A DNA stretch of 64,000 bases from Parasphingorhabdus litoris DSM 22379. GTDB lineage: Bacteria; Pseudomonadota; Alphaproteobacteria; Sphingomonadales; Sphingomonadaceae. Location of the stretch: contig NZ_CP086727.1 in NCBI RefSeq assembly GCF_020906275.1, forward strand, positions 496,001-560,000. The letters run 5' to 3'. The notes beneath the pieces were generated by a model. That model was given only the letters and a program-made list of their open reading frames with translations, was not told the DNA's origin and searched no databases. Below are positions 26,048 through 35,003 of the stretch, piece by piece. Both the position numbers and the translations under genes were made by a program. Position 1 is the first letter of the stretch; every line of letters begins with the position of its first letter.

Positions 26048-26455
26048 ATGAACGCGCAGCCAATTGCCGATAATCTGTTCACCGACGATAATATGACCGC
26101 TCTGGTCGGCGCGCGAAACAAGCAGACGGGCCATATATCTTTCCCGCTGCCGCTGACGCCCAATGACGATATCGAGCCGATAGCGCTGGCTTCGCGGGGT
26201 ACCGTGTGGACTTATACGGTGCAGCGCTTTCCGCCCAAAACGCCTTATGCGGGCCCGGCTGATCCGGAAAATTTCAAGCCTTATGTCGTCGCCTATGTTT
26301 CCCTGCCGGGTCAGACGATGGTGGAATCGCGGCTAACGGGAATAGAGCCCGAAGATGTTAAAATCGGCATGGAAGTGGAACTGACGGCCATCCCGCTGGA
26401 CCCGGATGCGCCGGCCAGCGAGCAAAAGATGATCCACGCTTTCCAGCCTGTTTGA
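26048..26455 (+). CDS. OB-fold (DUF35-type) protein with degenerate zinc ribbon
   Basis: Protein of 135 aa of the OB-fold family that partners thiolase-like lipid-transfer proteins. The OB segment GTVWTYTVQRFPPKTPY and the later YVVAYVSLPGQTMVESRLTG are typical. In the usual family the N-terminal rubredoxin-like ribbon has two CxxC pairs; here the corresponding stretch ALVGARNKQTGHISFP has no Cys, so zinc is probably not bound. It starts behind AAGGAGAGGGCG and is followed after 12 bp by the thiolase-like gene, as in ChsH2/Ltp2-type steroid aldolases. Likely stabilises or completes that enzyme's active site. Confidence 0.82.
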   Translation: MNAQPIADNLFTDDNMTALVGARNKQTGHISFPLPLTPNDDIEPIALASRGTVWTYTVQRFPPKTPYAGPADPENFKPYVVAYVSLPGQTMVESRLTGIEPEDVKIGMEVELTAIPLDPDAPASEQKMIHAFQPV

Positions 26456-26467
26456 GGAGATATTGCA

Positions 26468-27613
26468 ATGAGCGACGTATGCATAGTAGGCGCAGGTATC
26501 CATCCCTTTGGCCGGACCGAAGGCCGTGATGGTATGGATCAGGGGGTTTACGCCGTAAAACAGGCGTTGGCCGATACCGGCATTGCGTGGGAAGATGTCG
26601 AATTTGCTTTTGGTGGCTCGGCGGCCTCTGGCGCGGCTGATACCATGGTGTCGAAGCTGGGACTGACCGGTATCCAGTTTATCAATGTTTCCAATGGCTG
26701 TGCCACGGGCGGCTCGGCGCTGAATGCAGCGGCCAGTGCAATCAAGTCCGGCGAATATGAACTCGGCATGGCGGTCGGTTTCGACAAGCACCCTCGCGGC
26801 GCGTTTAATGCAGACCCGTCGGCATATGGCCTGCCCAACTGGTATGGCGAAGCCGGCTATATGCTGACGACGCAGTTTTTTGGCGCGAAGATCATGCGTT
26901 ATCTGCATGAGAATAATCTCAGCACCGAGGCGCTGGGACGGGTCTCCGAGAAAGCTTTTCGCAACGGGGCCAAGACGGACCATGCGTGGCGACGCAGCGA
27001 AGTCGATCTCGAAACCATCATGAATGCGCCGATGATCAGCGATCCGCTGAACAAATATATGTTCTGTTCGCCGGCTGAAGGGGCGGTTGCCCTGATCCTT
27101 GCCAGCGAGAAAAAGGCGAAGGAACTGGGCGGACCGATGATCCGGCTGAAAACTTCTGTCATGCGCACAAGGCCGCCGGGATCGTTCGAGGTTTTTGCCG
27201 CCTCCATCGACAATGAGCGCGGCGGTACTGCGACCGAAATCGCGGCCAAGGCGGCTTTCGAACAGGCAGGCATGGGACCGGAAGATATCGATGTTGCACA
27301 GCTTCAAGATACCGAATCTGGTGCTGAGATCATGCACATGGCAGAAAACGGCTTTTGTCCCCATGGCGATCAGGAGAAATGGCTGATCGAGGGGCGGACC
27401 GAGATAAACGGGGCGCTGCCTGTGAATACCGATGGCGGCTGTCTGGCTTGCGGGGAGCCAATTGGTGCTTCCGGATTGCGGCAGGTCTATGAAAATGTCG
27501 TGCAGCTGCGCGGTACGGCGGGCGAGCGGCAGGTGCCGGGCGATCCGAAGACCGCCTACACGCAAGTTTATGGCGCGCCGGGTGTCTCGGCAGTGACGAT
27601 ATTGCAGCGTTGA
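26468..27613 (+). CDS. Thiolase-superfamily protein (SCP2/lipid-transfer-protein type)
   Basis: Thiolase fold, 381 aa. The nucleophile Cys78 stands in NVSNGCATGGSALNAA. In ordinary thiolases a GHP motif gives the second catalytic His; here the motif is GEPIGASGLRQ with Glu330, the form seen in the lipid-transfer-protein subgroup that includes steroid side-chain retro-aldolases and thiolases. Together with the OB-fold neighbour it probably cleaves a carbon-carbon bond in a CoA-linked side chain. It could be a true thiolase or an aldolase; the missing His argues for the unconventional group. Confidence 0.87.
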   Translation: MSDVCIVGAGIHPFGRTEGRDGMDQGVYAVKQALADTGIAWEDVEFAFGGSAASGAADTMVSKLGLTGIQFINVSNGCATGGSALNAAASAIKSGEYELGMAVGFDKHPRGAFNADPSAYGLPNWYGEAGYMLTTQFFGAKIMRYLHENNLSTEALGRVSEKAFRNGAKTDHAWRRSEVDLETIMNAPMISDPLNKYMFCSPAEGAVALILASEKKAKELGGPMIRLKTSVMRTRPPGSFEVFAASIDNERGGTATEIAAKAAFEQAGMGPEDIDVAQLQDTESGAEIMHMAENGFCPHGDQEKWLIEGRTEINGALPVNTDGGCLACGEPIGASGLRQVYENVVQLRGTAGERQVPGDPKTAYTQVYGAPGVSAVTILQR

Positions 27614-27640
27614 GTTTTTGCTCTATTTGCTGGAGAGGTT

Positions 27641-27717
27641 GTGCTGCGCACTTGATGCGGAGCCCAGGTTAGACGGGCGTGACAGCCACCCTAGGCTCCG
27701 CATCAAGTGCGGAGCAC
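27641..27717. repeat. 24-bp inverted repeat (REP-like hairpin)
   Basis: Arms 27641-27664 and 27694-27717 match at 23 of 24 positions around a 29-nt loop (core GCACTTGATGCGGAGCC). It lies between the thiolase-like and acyl-CoA dehydrogenase genes of the same strand and may attenuate read-through or stabilise the upstream mRNA. Confidence 0.8.
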
Positions 27718-27743
27718 GTTGCTAGAATATTTAAGGAAAACCA

Positions 27744-28907
27744 TTGAACCACGAAATTAGTGCCGAAGCCCGGACCATTGCCGACAAAGTTGAAGCCTTT
27801 GTCCGCGATAAAATATTCGCCTATGAAAAAGACCCGCGCTGCGAGGACCATGGACCGACCGATGAACTGGTGCAGGAAATGCGCGCCTTGGCAAGAGAAA
27901 CCGGTGTCCTGACGCCGCATATCCGCGAAGACGGCAGCCATTTGACCCATCTCGAAACCGCTCTGGTATTACGCAAGTCGGGCCTGTCTCCGCTTGGACC
28001 ACTGGCGGTCAACACGTTCGCGCCGGATGAAGGAAATATGTACCTGCTCGGCAAATGCGCATCGCCGGAGCAGAAAGAGCACTTTCTCAAACCGCTGGTA
28101 GACGGGACCACGCGCTCCGCCTTTTTCATGACCGAACCGGCCAGTGAAAATGGCGCGGGTTCTGATCCGATGATGATGCAGACCACCGCCAAACCGGACG
28201 GCAATCACTGGGTCATTAACGGCCGCAAGACCTTCATCACCGGGGCCAAAGGGGCGACGGTCGGGATAGTCATGGCAAAATCCGATGATGGCGCCTGCAT
28301 GTTCCTTGTCGATTTGCCCGATCCGGCCATAACCATCGAGCGCGTCCTCGACACGATCGACAGTTCCATGCCCGGCAGCCATTCGGTGGTGAATATCGAC
28401 AATTTGCGCGTACCTGCTGACCAGATGCTCGGCGAAAGTGGTGAGGGTTTCAAATATGCGCAGGTCCGGTTGGCACCGGCGCGACTCACCCATTGCATGC
28501 GATGGCTCGGCTGCTGTGACCGGGCGCAGGAAATTGCCACGGACTATGCCTGCAAGCGGATGGCTTTTGGCAAACCGTTGGTCGATCATGAAGGCGTCGG
28601 TTTCATGCTGGCGGAAAACCAGATTGATCTGAAGCAAGCAGAGTTGATGATCGATTGGTGCGCACGCGTTCTCGATACTGGCGACATCGGCACGACCGAA
28701 AGCTCGATGGCCAAGGTTGCGGTGTCCGAAGCTCTGTTCCGCATCGCCGACAAATGCGTGCAGGTCATGGGCGGCACCGGCCTCAGCCGGGATACTGTTG
28801 TAGAGCAGGTGTTCCGCGAAGTCCGCGCCTTCCGTGTTTATGACGGCCCGACCGAAGTGCACAAATGGTCACTCGCCAAGAAAATCAAGAAATCCCAAAA
28901 GATTTGA
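27744..28907 (+). CDS. Acyl-CoA dehydrogenase (ACAD10/11-like)
   Basis: Acyl-CoA dehydrogenase of 387 aa. FAMTEP-type motif FFMTEPASENGAGSD, the KTFITGAKGA segment, the KRMAFGKPLVDHEGVGFMLA flavin segment and the end motif VYDGPTEVHKWSLAKK are those of the ACAD10/11-like branch, which handles branched, hydroxylated or bulky acyl-CoAs. It starts with TTG behind AAGGAAAA; no ATG is suitably placed. Followed after 14 bp by the MDR reductase. Third acyl-CoA dehydrogenase of the island. Confidence 0.92.
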   Translation: MNHEISAEARTIADKVEAFVRDKIFAYEKDPRCEDHGPTDELVQEMRALARETGVLTPHIREDGSHLTHLETALVLRKSGLSPLGPLAVNTFAPDEGNMYLLGKCASPEQKEHFLKPLVDGTTRSAFFMTEPASENGAGSDPMMMQTTAKPDGNHWVINGRKTFITGAKGATVGIVMAKSDDGACMFLVDLPDPAITIERVLDTIDSSMPGSHSVVNIDNLRVPADQMLGESGEGFKYAQVRLAPARLTHCMRWLGCCDRAQEIATDYACKRMAFGKPLVDHEGVGFMLAENQIDLKQAELMIDWCARVLDTGDIGTTESSMAKVAVSEALFRIADKCVQVMGGTGLSRDTVVEQVFREVRAFRVYDGPTEVHKWSLAKKIKKSQKI

Positions 28908-28921
28908 GCAGAGGAAAACCG

Positions 28922-29944
28922 ATGACCAAGAACCGCAAATTCACCCTTGTCAGTCGCCCTGATGGCGAACCCAAGCCGAGCGATTTCGCGCTGGTCGAGG
29001 AAGATTTGCCGGAACTGGAGGATGGTTCGTTTCTTGTTCGCAACCATTATATCTCGCTCGATCCGGCACAGCGCGGATGGATGAGCGATGCAGAGAGCTA
29101 TATGCCGCCAATAGCCTTGGGTGCGGCGGTGACAGCCAGTGCCGTGGGCCGCGTCCATGCCTCCAAGAATCCGGACTTTCCAGAAGGTCAGTGGGTTGTC
29201 GGTCTGGCGGCGATGGAGGAATATTCGGTGGTTCAGGCTGGTGGCTTTACCGCACCGGTAGATGCATCGCTTGTTCCTTCGCCGACCAATTTTCTCTCGG
29301 TCTTGGGCGCTGTCGGCATGACGGCCTATTTCGGTATGATCGATGACGGCAAACCCAAAGAAGGCGAGACTTTGCTTGTCACCGGCGCGGCTGGCGCGGT
29401 TGGATCGCTGGTTGGTCAGATTGGCAAGATCAAAGGCTGCCGGGTCGTCGGGATCGCTGGCGGTGCCGAAAAATGTGCAAAATTGGTCGATGACTACGGC
29501 TTTGACGCAGCGATTGATTATCGCGGCAAGAGTCAGGCAGAGCTTGAGGCAGAGATAGCAGCTGCTGCCCCCGACGGTGTCGATATCATCTGGGAGAATG
29601 TTGGCGGCATAATCATGGATGCCGGTATTGCTTCGATTAACGAATATGGCCGGATGGTGCTGTGCGGTCTGATCAGCGAATATAACAGCCCCGAGCCCGT
29701 GGGCACGCGCAACCTGTGGTATCTCATCTCGCGTCAGGCGACGATTAAAGGGTTTCTGGTCCGGGACTATCCGCCGCGCTTTCCTGAGGGCATTGCGCAG
29801 ATGGGGCAGTGGTTGGCCGAAGGCAAGATCAAGCATGACGAGGATATCGAGAAAGGTATCGAGAACAGCTATGACGCCTTCATGAAGCTGTTCTCCGGCG
29901 GCAATCAGGGCAAGCTGATCCTGGACGTCTCGCCCGAGGAATAA
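28922..29944 (+). CDS. Zinc-less MDR-family NADP-dependent oxidoreductase (paralogue)
   Basis: MDR reductase of 340 aa, clearly paralogous to the one at 21243: shared TGAAGAVGSLVGQIGKIKGC, LGAVGMTAYFGM and IIWENVGGIIMDAG. Same leukotriene/2-alkenal reductase group, no zinc ligands, so a double-bond reductase using NADPH. ATG 28922 has AGAGGAAAA upstream; the frame open from 28865 is inside the dehydrogenase gene. The two copies in neighbouring operons suggest reductions at two stages or on two related intermediates. Confidence 0.88.
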   Translation: MTKNRKFTLVSRPDGEPKPSDFALVEEDLPELEDGSFLVRNHYISLDPAQRGWMSDAESYMPPIALGAAVTASAVGRVHASKNPDFPEGQWVVGLAAMEEYSVVQAGGFTAPVDASLVPSPTNFLSVLGAVGMTAYFGMIDDGKPKEGETLLVTGAAGAVGSLVGQIGKIKGCRVVGIAGGAEKCAKLVDDYGFDAAIDYRGKSQAELEAEIAAAAPDGVDIIWENVGGIIMDAGIASINEYGRMVLCGLISEYNSPEPVGTRNLWYLISRQATIKGFLVRDYPPRFPEGIAQMGQWLAEGKIKHDEDIEKGIENSYDAFMKLFSGGNQGKLILDVSPEE

Positions 29945-29952
29945 GGAGTTTC

Positions 29953-30351
29953 ATGATGTCAAATGCCGCCGAACAAATCGTCGTCGACTTTATCGAAAGC
30001 TGGAACCGGATGGACTATGATTCCATCTACGCCGCGATGGCGGATGATATTTTCTACCACAATATCCCGATGGAGCCATGCGAAGGGATCGAAGCAGTGC
30101 GTGCCTTTTTCGAAGGCTCCGGCATGGGTTCGGATGGAGCGGAATGGATAACCCATCACATTGCCACCAACGAGAATGTCGTTTTGACCGAGCGGACCGA
30201 TAAATTCCGGATCAACGGCCAATGGATCGCCATTCGGGTGATGGGCACGTTCGAGATTGAAAATGGCAAGATCGCCAAATGGAGAGACTATTTCGATCTC
30301 GCCCAGTTTCAGGGCGAAATGGCGCGTGTGATGGGTGATGCCAACGGCTGA
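29953..30351 (+). CDS. Limonene-1,2-epoxide-hydrolase-like protein
   Basis: Small NTF2-fold protein of 132 aa that keeps the residue pattern of limonene-1,2-epoxide hydrolase: Tyr35 and Asn37 in FYHN (reference Tyr53/Asn55), Arg81 and Asp83 in TERTDKF (reference Arg99/Asp101, same offset of 18), and an Asp in WRDYFD (reference Asp132). The Asp-Arg-Asp set activates water to open an epoxide in one step. It is last in the operon, behind AAGGAG. It may hydrate an epoxide made from a ring or side chain in this pathway, or be a related hydratase. Confidence 0.8.
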   Translation: MMSNAAEQIVVDFIESWNRMDYDSIYAAMADDIFYHNIPMEPCEGIEAVRAFFEGSGMGSDGAEWITHHIATNENVVLTERTDKFRINGQWIAIRVMGTFEIENGKIAKWRDYFDLAQFQGEMARVMGDANG

Positions 30352-30355
30352 ACCG

Positions 30356-31117
30356 TCAGCTTGGCTGATAAAGCGTTCCGTTATCCACTGGATACTCGCC
30401 CGCCGTCATAAAACGCGATGCGTCGCTGGCCAGATAGACACATAGTTCAGCTACATCCTTGGGATGGCCCAGCCCTCCCAGAGGGATCATTCCCGTTTCG
30501 GGCGTCGGCTCGCCCTCTGCGCCAACAGCCGCTTGCCGTACCATCGGCGTGTCGATACCCGCGGGATGCAGACTGTTGCAGCGGATCGGGTAATTTTGCT
30601 CCTTGCAATGTAGAGCGACTGATTTGGTTAGCGAACGCACGCCGCCCTTCGCTGCTGCATAGGCGAGGAAAGGGGAATAGCCCTGTAGGGCTGCCATCGA
30701 GCTGAGATTTATGATCGAACAGAGCTCGTCCTGGGTCTTCATAGCGTTCACCGCCGTCTGGCAGCCGAGAAACACACCTTCAAGCATGACGGCATTGGTC
30801 AGCCGAAATTGCTCCAGCGTACAATCTTCGATCGTGGCTGGGATCACCAATCCTGCATTGTTCACCAAGATATGGGGGGTTCCGAACGCTTTTGCGGTTT
30901 CGTCAAAAACCGACTGCCAGCGGTCTTGATCCGCGACATCCTGATGCAGGGGCAGCGCACCGGATCCAATGCCGGCGGCGACAGCCTCAGCGCTCTCTGC
31001 ATTAACATCCGTTACGACCACCTTTGCCCCTTCCTGCGCAAAGGTTTCGCTGATCGCTTTTCCAAGGCCAGAACCGGCGCCTGTGACTATTGCAATTTTA
31101 CCATCTAACCGGCCCAT
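30356..31117 (-). CDS. SDR-family dehydrogenase
   Basis: Classical SDR, 253 aa: TGAGSGLG, NNAG, Ser in NLSSMAALQGYSP and YAAAK are all present. The VVTDVNAE segment suggests NAD(H). Start ATG 31117 follows GGAGGGAG; the longer frame has an unrelated leader. Convergent with the epoxide-hydrolase-like gene (4-bp gap) and divergent from the TonB receptor across 272 bp. It resembles 3-alpha/7-alpha-hydroxysteroid dehydrogenase-like proteins but specificity is not readable. Confidence 0.9.
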   Translation of the reverse strand: MGRLDGKIAIVTGAGSGLGKAISETFAQEGAKVVVTDVNAESAEAVAAGIGSGALPLHQDVADQDRWQSVFDETAKAFGTPHILVNNAGLVIPATIEDCTLEQFRLTNAVMLEGVFLGCQTAVNAMKTQDELCSIINLSSMAALQGYSPFLAYAAAKGGVRSLTKSVALHCKEQNYPIRCNSLHPAGIDTPMVRQAAVGAEGEPTPETGMIPLGGLGHPKDVAELCVYLASDASRFMTAGEYPVDNGTLYQPS

Positions 31118-31389
31118 AATATCTCCCTCCAAACCTGATTGCTGGCGCCATAGGCTGTGATCCGGCGCATCATAGCAATCCCCATTATCGTTAGTTTCCG
31201 TAACGGTTTCCTGATTTCTCCCTGCCATATTGTTGCGCGAATATCACAGTTTTGCATATTTGCTATCAAATTGGCTAGCAGAGCGTCTGCCAACTCCTGC
31301 TTAAGATGATCGCATAATTAGCGCGGAAAAACCGCCAGTTATTTTGGATGGGGTCCGGGGCGTGGTCCGGGACTTAATGGGAGAGAGCG

Positions 31390-33963
31390 ATGACTACACA
31401 TTCACAACGCCACAAAACTATTTTTACGAGCAAATCAGCACGGGGATTGCTGATGGGTTCTGCTGCCAGCTTGGCCTTGGCCGGCGCTGCTGCTCCGGCG
31501 CACGCACAGGATGGTGCTGAAGATGATGATAGCAATGTCATTACGGTTATCGCGCGTAAACAGACAGAGACGTTGCAGGAGGTTCCGGTGACGGTAACCG
31601 CGATTGGTGGCGATACGCTGGAAAATTTCCAGGTGAATGAAATTGCCGACGTGGTCAGCCGGGTCCCTGCATTGAACGTTCAGGTTGGCGGTTCTGGTTC
31701 AGGTGGTCAAATTAGTTTGCGCGGTGTGGGGTCATCCAATATTTCCGCTTCGTTTGACTCCGCGGTGGCATTTGATTTTGATGGAGTGCAGATCAGCACC
31801 ATGCGCCTTGTTCAAGCTGGTTTTTTCGATGTAGAACAAATTGATGTGCTCAAAGGTCCGCAGTCATTGTTCTTTGGTAAAAGTGCCTCGGCTGGTGTGT
31901 TTTCCGTTCGTTCGGCTAATCCGACGCCAGATTGGGAAATTGGCGGCAAGGCAGCCTATGAGTTTGAAGAAAAGGGTTACACGGTAAGCGGATACATATC
32001 AGGCCCGCTAAGCGATACGTTAGGTGTGAGAGTTGCCGCGCAATTCAATGATATTGAGGATTATGTTGATTTGGCTCCGGGTACGCCCGCCTTCAACCCC
32101 GACGGGTCGGTTAGGGATAGTCGGGGATTAACAAATTTCGTAAGTCGTGTGACTTTCCAATGGGATCCGTTCGATAATTTCAATGCAAATCTGAAGCTAA
32201 ATTATATCAAGAATGAAAATGATGGTGCCATTGCACATTCAGATATAAATTGCGGAGCGAATGGGGTTGCGGATCCAATCGTATTGTTGGGTGGCGGCAT
32301 TGTTGTTCCGTCGAATGCTGATTGCAATGATACCGATGGATTGTATCACCACGTGGACTTTGCACCTGCTTTGGGTGCCCAGCTTCCCGTAGAATCGTCT
32401 GTAGCCGATCGTTTTCGAAACGGTATTCCGTTCGGTGAAACAGATATCTTCTTTGGCCGTCTAAGTTGGGATTTGGATGTTTCGGACTCTTTAACACTAT
32501 CGTCAGTCACCGGTTATCTGAACTTGGATGCTATCGACCTTGACAGTTACGGCTATGTTGGTGTCGGCCCAGGCAACACCCCATTTGGCGTTGGCGGAAG
32601 TGATCCCAGAAACAGGACGGAACAGTTTACGCAAGAATTGCGCTTAGCCAGTGATTATGATGGGATGTTTAACTTCATGATTGGCGCATTTTATGAAAGC
32701 CGTGAAATTGATTTCGATACCTCACAGCAAGCGGTGAATATCTCTCTTGCCTCTGCCGATCCGACCTTGCCTATTTTTACAATCCCGGACCCAACATCTC
32801 CGGTATCTGGGACTAATGTTCCTGTATTTCAAGGGCTTGCGCAGGGTTCCGGAGGATCATTTGATTGGCACAAGCAGCATAGCACAAAAACTGAAGCCTT
32901 ATCTTTTTTCGGTAGCGTGACGCTTGATCTGACGGATCAACTACAACTCTCAGGTGGAATTCGCTGGACGGATGAGCAAAAAGTCAACACGATCAGCGTG
33001 CCTTATCTCCATAATTTATTGGAATTCACGAGCAATGATCCGGTTACCGGAGACCCACTGCCAGCAGGTGTTTTTGTGGACAGTCCCGGCTTCGTAACCG
33101 AAGGCTTCTTCTCTGGGCCAATCAAGTTCTCGGACTCGAATTTCTCGCCGGAAGTTTCACTCCGGTATCAAGCGACGCCTGATGTCAATATCTACGCGGC
33201 GTTTAAAACCGGCTTCAAGTCAGGCGGCATCGATAACAGTGCGTTACCGTCAAATTCTCTGCAAGCGGCTGCTGCAGCTGGCAATTTCGATTCTCTAATT
33301 TACGAGTCTGAAACCGGGCTTGGTGGAGAGATTGGCGTTAAATCACAATTTGCTGATCGTACAATCACCGCCAATCTTTCGGCATTTTACTATGTGTTTG
33401 ATGATTTACAGGTTCAAAACTTCGATGCGATCAACATTCAGTTCCAGACCTTCAACGCCAGTCAACTGACCAGCAAAGGCCTGGATCTTGAATGGGCGTG
33501 GCGGACTCCCGTAGAGGGGTTAAGCTTTTCGGGTGCCCTAGCCTACACCGATGCCAAGTTTAGCGATACATTTATCACAACTTCAGGTGAAGACTTGGAT
33601 GGTCGACGAGCGGCTCGCGCACCAGAGTTTGCCGGCAATATCGCTTTTGATTGGAGTGTTCCCATGAGCGATGCCATTGAATTGGGTTTGAATGGTAACC
33701 TACAATATAGCGGTTCCTATTTTACAAATGAGGATTCTCTGACCGATCTTAAGCAGGATAGCTATGTGTCGATTGACGGAGCAATTTCCGTTGGAGATCC
33801 GGACGGTAAGTGGAAATTGTCGTTGATAGGTGTGAACCTCACCGACGAAATATGGATTAACACCAGCGGCGGACGTCCATTCCTGCCCGCAGATGGCGAT
33901 GACCTTGTCGTCACCCAAAACCGTGGCCGTCAGGTCTTTGTGGAGGCCAGCTTCAAGTTCTGA
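31390..33963 (+). CDS. TonB-dependent receptor of the catabolic island
   Basis: Outer-membrane transporter of 857 aa: signal peptide (GLLMGSAASLALAGAAAPAH, cleavage near AHAQ), TonB-box-like SNVITVIARK, plug (EVPVTVTAIGGDTLENFQ; IDVLKGPQSLFFGKS), and barrel ending VFVEASFKF. No STN domain. Its location inside the catabolic island, divergent from an SDR, suggests it imports the substrate of the pathway (inference). The upstream 272 bp carries GCTATCAAA at 31262-31270. A strong terminator follows. Confidence 0.93.
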   Translation: MTTHSQRHKTIFTSKSARGLLMGSAASLALAGAAAPAHAQDGAEDDDSNVITVIARKQTETLQEVPVTVTAIGGDTLENFQVNEIADVVSRVPALNVQVGGSGSGGQISLRGVGSSNISASFDSAVAFDFDGVQISTMRLVQAGFFDVEQIDVLKGPQSLFFGKSASAGVFSVRSANPTPDWEIGGKAAYEFEEKGYTVSGYISGPLSDTLGVRVAAQFNDIEDYVDLAPGTPAFNPDGSVRDSRGLTNFVSRVTFQWDPFDNFNANLKLNYIKNENDGAIAHSDINCGANGVADPIVLLGGGIVVPSNADCNDTDGLYHHVDFAPALGAQLPVESSVADRFRNGIPFGETDIFFGRLSWDLDVSDSLTLSSVTGYLNLDAIDLDSYGYVGVGPGNTPFGVGGSDPRNRTEQFTQELRLASDYDGMFNFMIGAFYESREIDFDTSQQAVNISLASADPTLPIFTIPDPTSPVSGTNVPVFQGLAQGSGGSFDWHKQHSTKTEALSFFGSVTLDLTDQLQLSGGIRWTDEQKVNTISVPYLHNLLEFTSNDPVTGDPLPAGVFVDSPGFVTEGFFSGPIKFSDSNFSPEVSLRYQATPDVNIYAAFKTGFKSGGIDNSALPSNSLQAAAAAGNFDSLIYESETGLGGEIGVKSQFADRTITANLSAFYYVFDDLQVQNFDAINIQFQTFNASQLTSKGLDLEWAWRTPVEGLSFSGALAYTDAKFSDTFITTSGEDLDGRRAARAPEFAGNIAFDWSVPMSDAIELGLNGNLQYSGSYFTNEDSLTDLKQDSYVSIDGAISVGDPDGKWKLSLIGVNLTDEIWINTSGGRPFLPADGDDLVVTQNRGRQVFVEASFKF

Positions 33964-33987
33964 TCAACTCTCCCGTTGATCACAGAG

Positions 33988-34025
33988 GGCCGGGACAGCT
34001 GGGGGCTGTTCCCGGCCTTTTCTTT
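33988..34025 (+). terminator. Rho-independent terminator
   Basis: GGCCGGGACAGC pairs with GCTGTTCCCGGCC (one bulged T) and is followed by TTTTCTTT. It lies 25 bp after the TonB receptor stop. Confidence 0.85.
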
Positions 34026-34123
34026 GGGGCCATGTGCTACTTCGGTAGCCATATTGAGAGTAGCTCGCCAGCGGGCAAACACTATTATGCTGGGCAAAAT
34101 TCAGAAAGGTTGAGGAGCAGATC

Positions 34124-34933
34124 ATGGGACGTCTTGAAGGAAAAAGAGCCATAATCCTGGGCGCCGCTGGCGCGGGCAATATGGGGCAAGTCATGGCAAA
34201 GCGCTTTCGCGAGGAAGGGGCAGACGTTCTCGTTGCCGGACGCAAGGAAGACGAGTTGAAACGTTTTGCTGAAGAATTGGGCAGTCACTATGCTTTATGC
34301 GATTTGACCAGCGAAGCCGACGTCAATGCGCTGGCCGAAACGGCGACCGGCAAAATGGGCGGTGTGGATATTGCGATCAACGCCACCGGTCTGGGTTTCC
34401 TGAAGCCGTTTCTGGACAATACGCGCGAAGAGCTGGAGATGATGTCGGCGCTGCAACTGGTTGGGCCGTTTCAATTTTATCAGGCGATGATCAAGGCGAT
34501 GAGCGCCAATGATCCCAGTGGTGGTTCGATCATTCAGATCAGTTCGGCAACTGCCACGATCATGCTGAACGATCATGCCGCCTATATGGGTACCAAGGCC
34601 GCAACCGATCATATCATTCGCTGCATTGCTCATGAATTTGGTGAGCAGGGCATCAGAGCCAACAGCATTTCGCCGGGCCTGACCCGCACGCCGATGACGG
34701 CCGGTGTCGATCAGGTACCAGGCTTGGTGGAATCGTTTGAAGCGCGTTATCCGCTGGGCCGTATCGGCACCAGCGAGGATATTGCCGCCGCTGCTGTTTT
34801 CCTGGCCAGCGACGAATGTTTCATGACTGGCGAGAATTTGCAGGTCAATGGCGGCCTGTGCCTGCGCGGCAATCCAACCCGCAAGGATCAGGAATTGATG
34901 ATGGGCGCTATTGCCGCCGCCAATAGCGGATGA
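34124..34933 (+). CDS. SDR-family dehydrogenase
   Basis: SDR of 269 aa. The cofactor motif is a variant (LGAAGAGNMG, reminiscent of GxxxGxG with an insertion), catalytic Ser in QISSATATIM and Tyr/Lys in AYMGTK are present, and VAGRKEDEL after beta-2 with Arg suggests NADP(H). NNAG reads NATG. Begins behind GAGGAG and is preceded by its own promoter region after the terminator. Fourth SDR near the island; role unknown. Confidence 0.88.
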   Translation: MGRLEGKRAIILGAAGAGNMGQVMAKRFREEGADVLVAGRKEDELKRFAEELGSHYALCDLTSEADVNALAETATGKMGGVDIAINATGLGFLKPFLDNTREELEMMSALQLVGPFQFYQAMIKAMSANDPSGGSIIQISSATATIMLNDHAAYMGTKAATDHIIRCIAHEFGEQGIRANSISPGLTRTPMTAGVDQVPGLVESFEARYPLGRIGTSEDIAAAAVFLASDECFMTGENLQVNGGLCLRGNPTRKDQELMMGAIAAANSG

Positions 34934-35003
34934 CCTAAAACCCTGTTGGCGCTGCGGCAATTTTCCGCCATGAAGGTGCATTGATGCATCGGCACGGGGA
35001 AGA

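Noticed and set aside
26333-27565. 410-codon open frame opposite the thiolase-like gene
   Set aside because: Antisense shadow of a strongly conserved gene; the product has no recognisable domain.
28838-29836. 332-codon open frame opposite the MDR reductase
   Set aside because: Antisense shadow; the plus strand carries intact Rossmann and family motifs.
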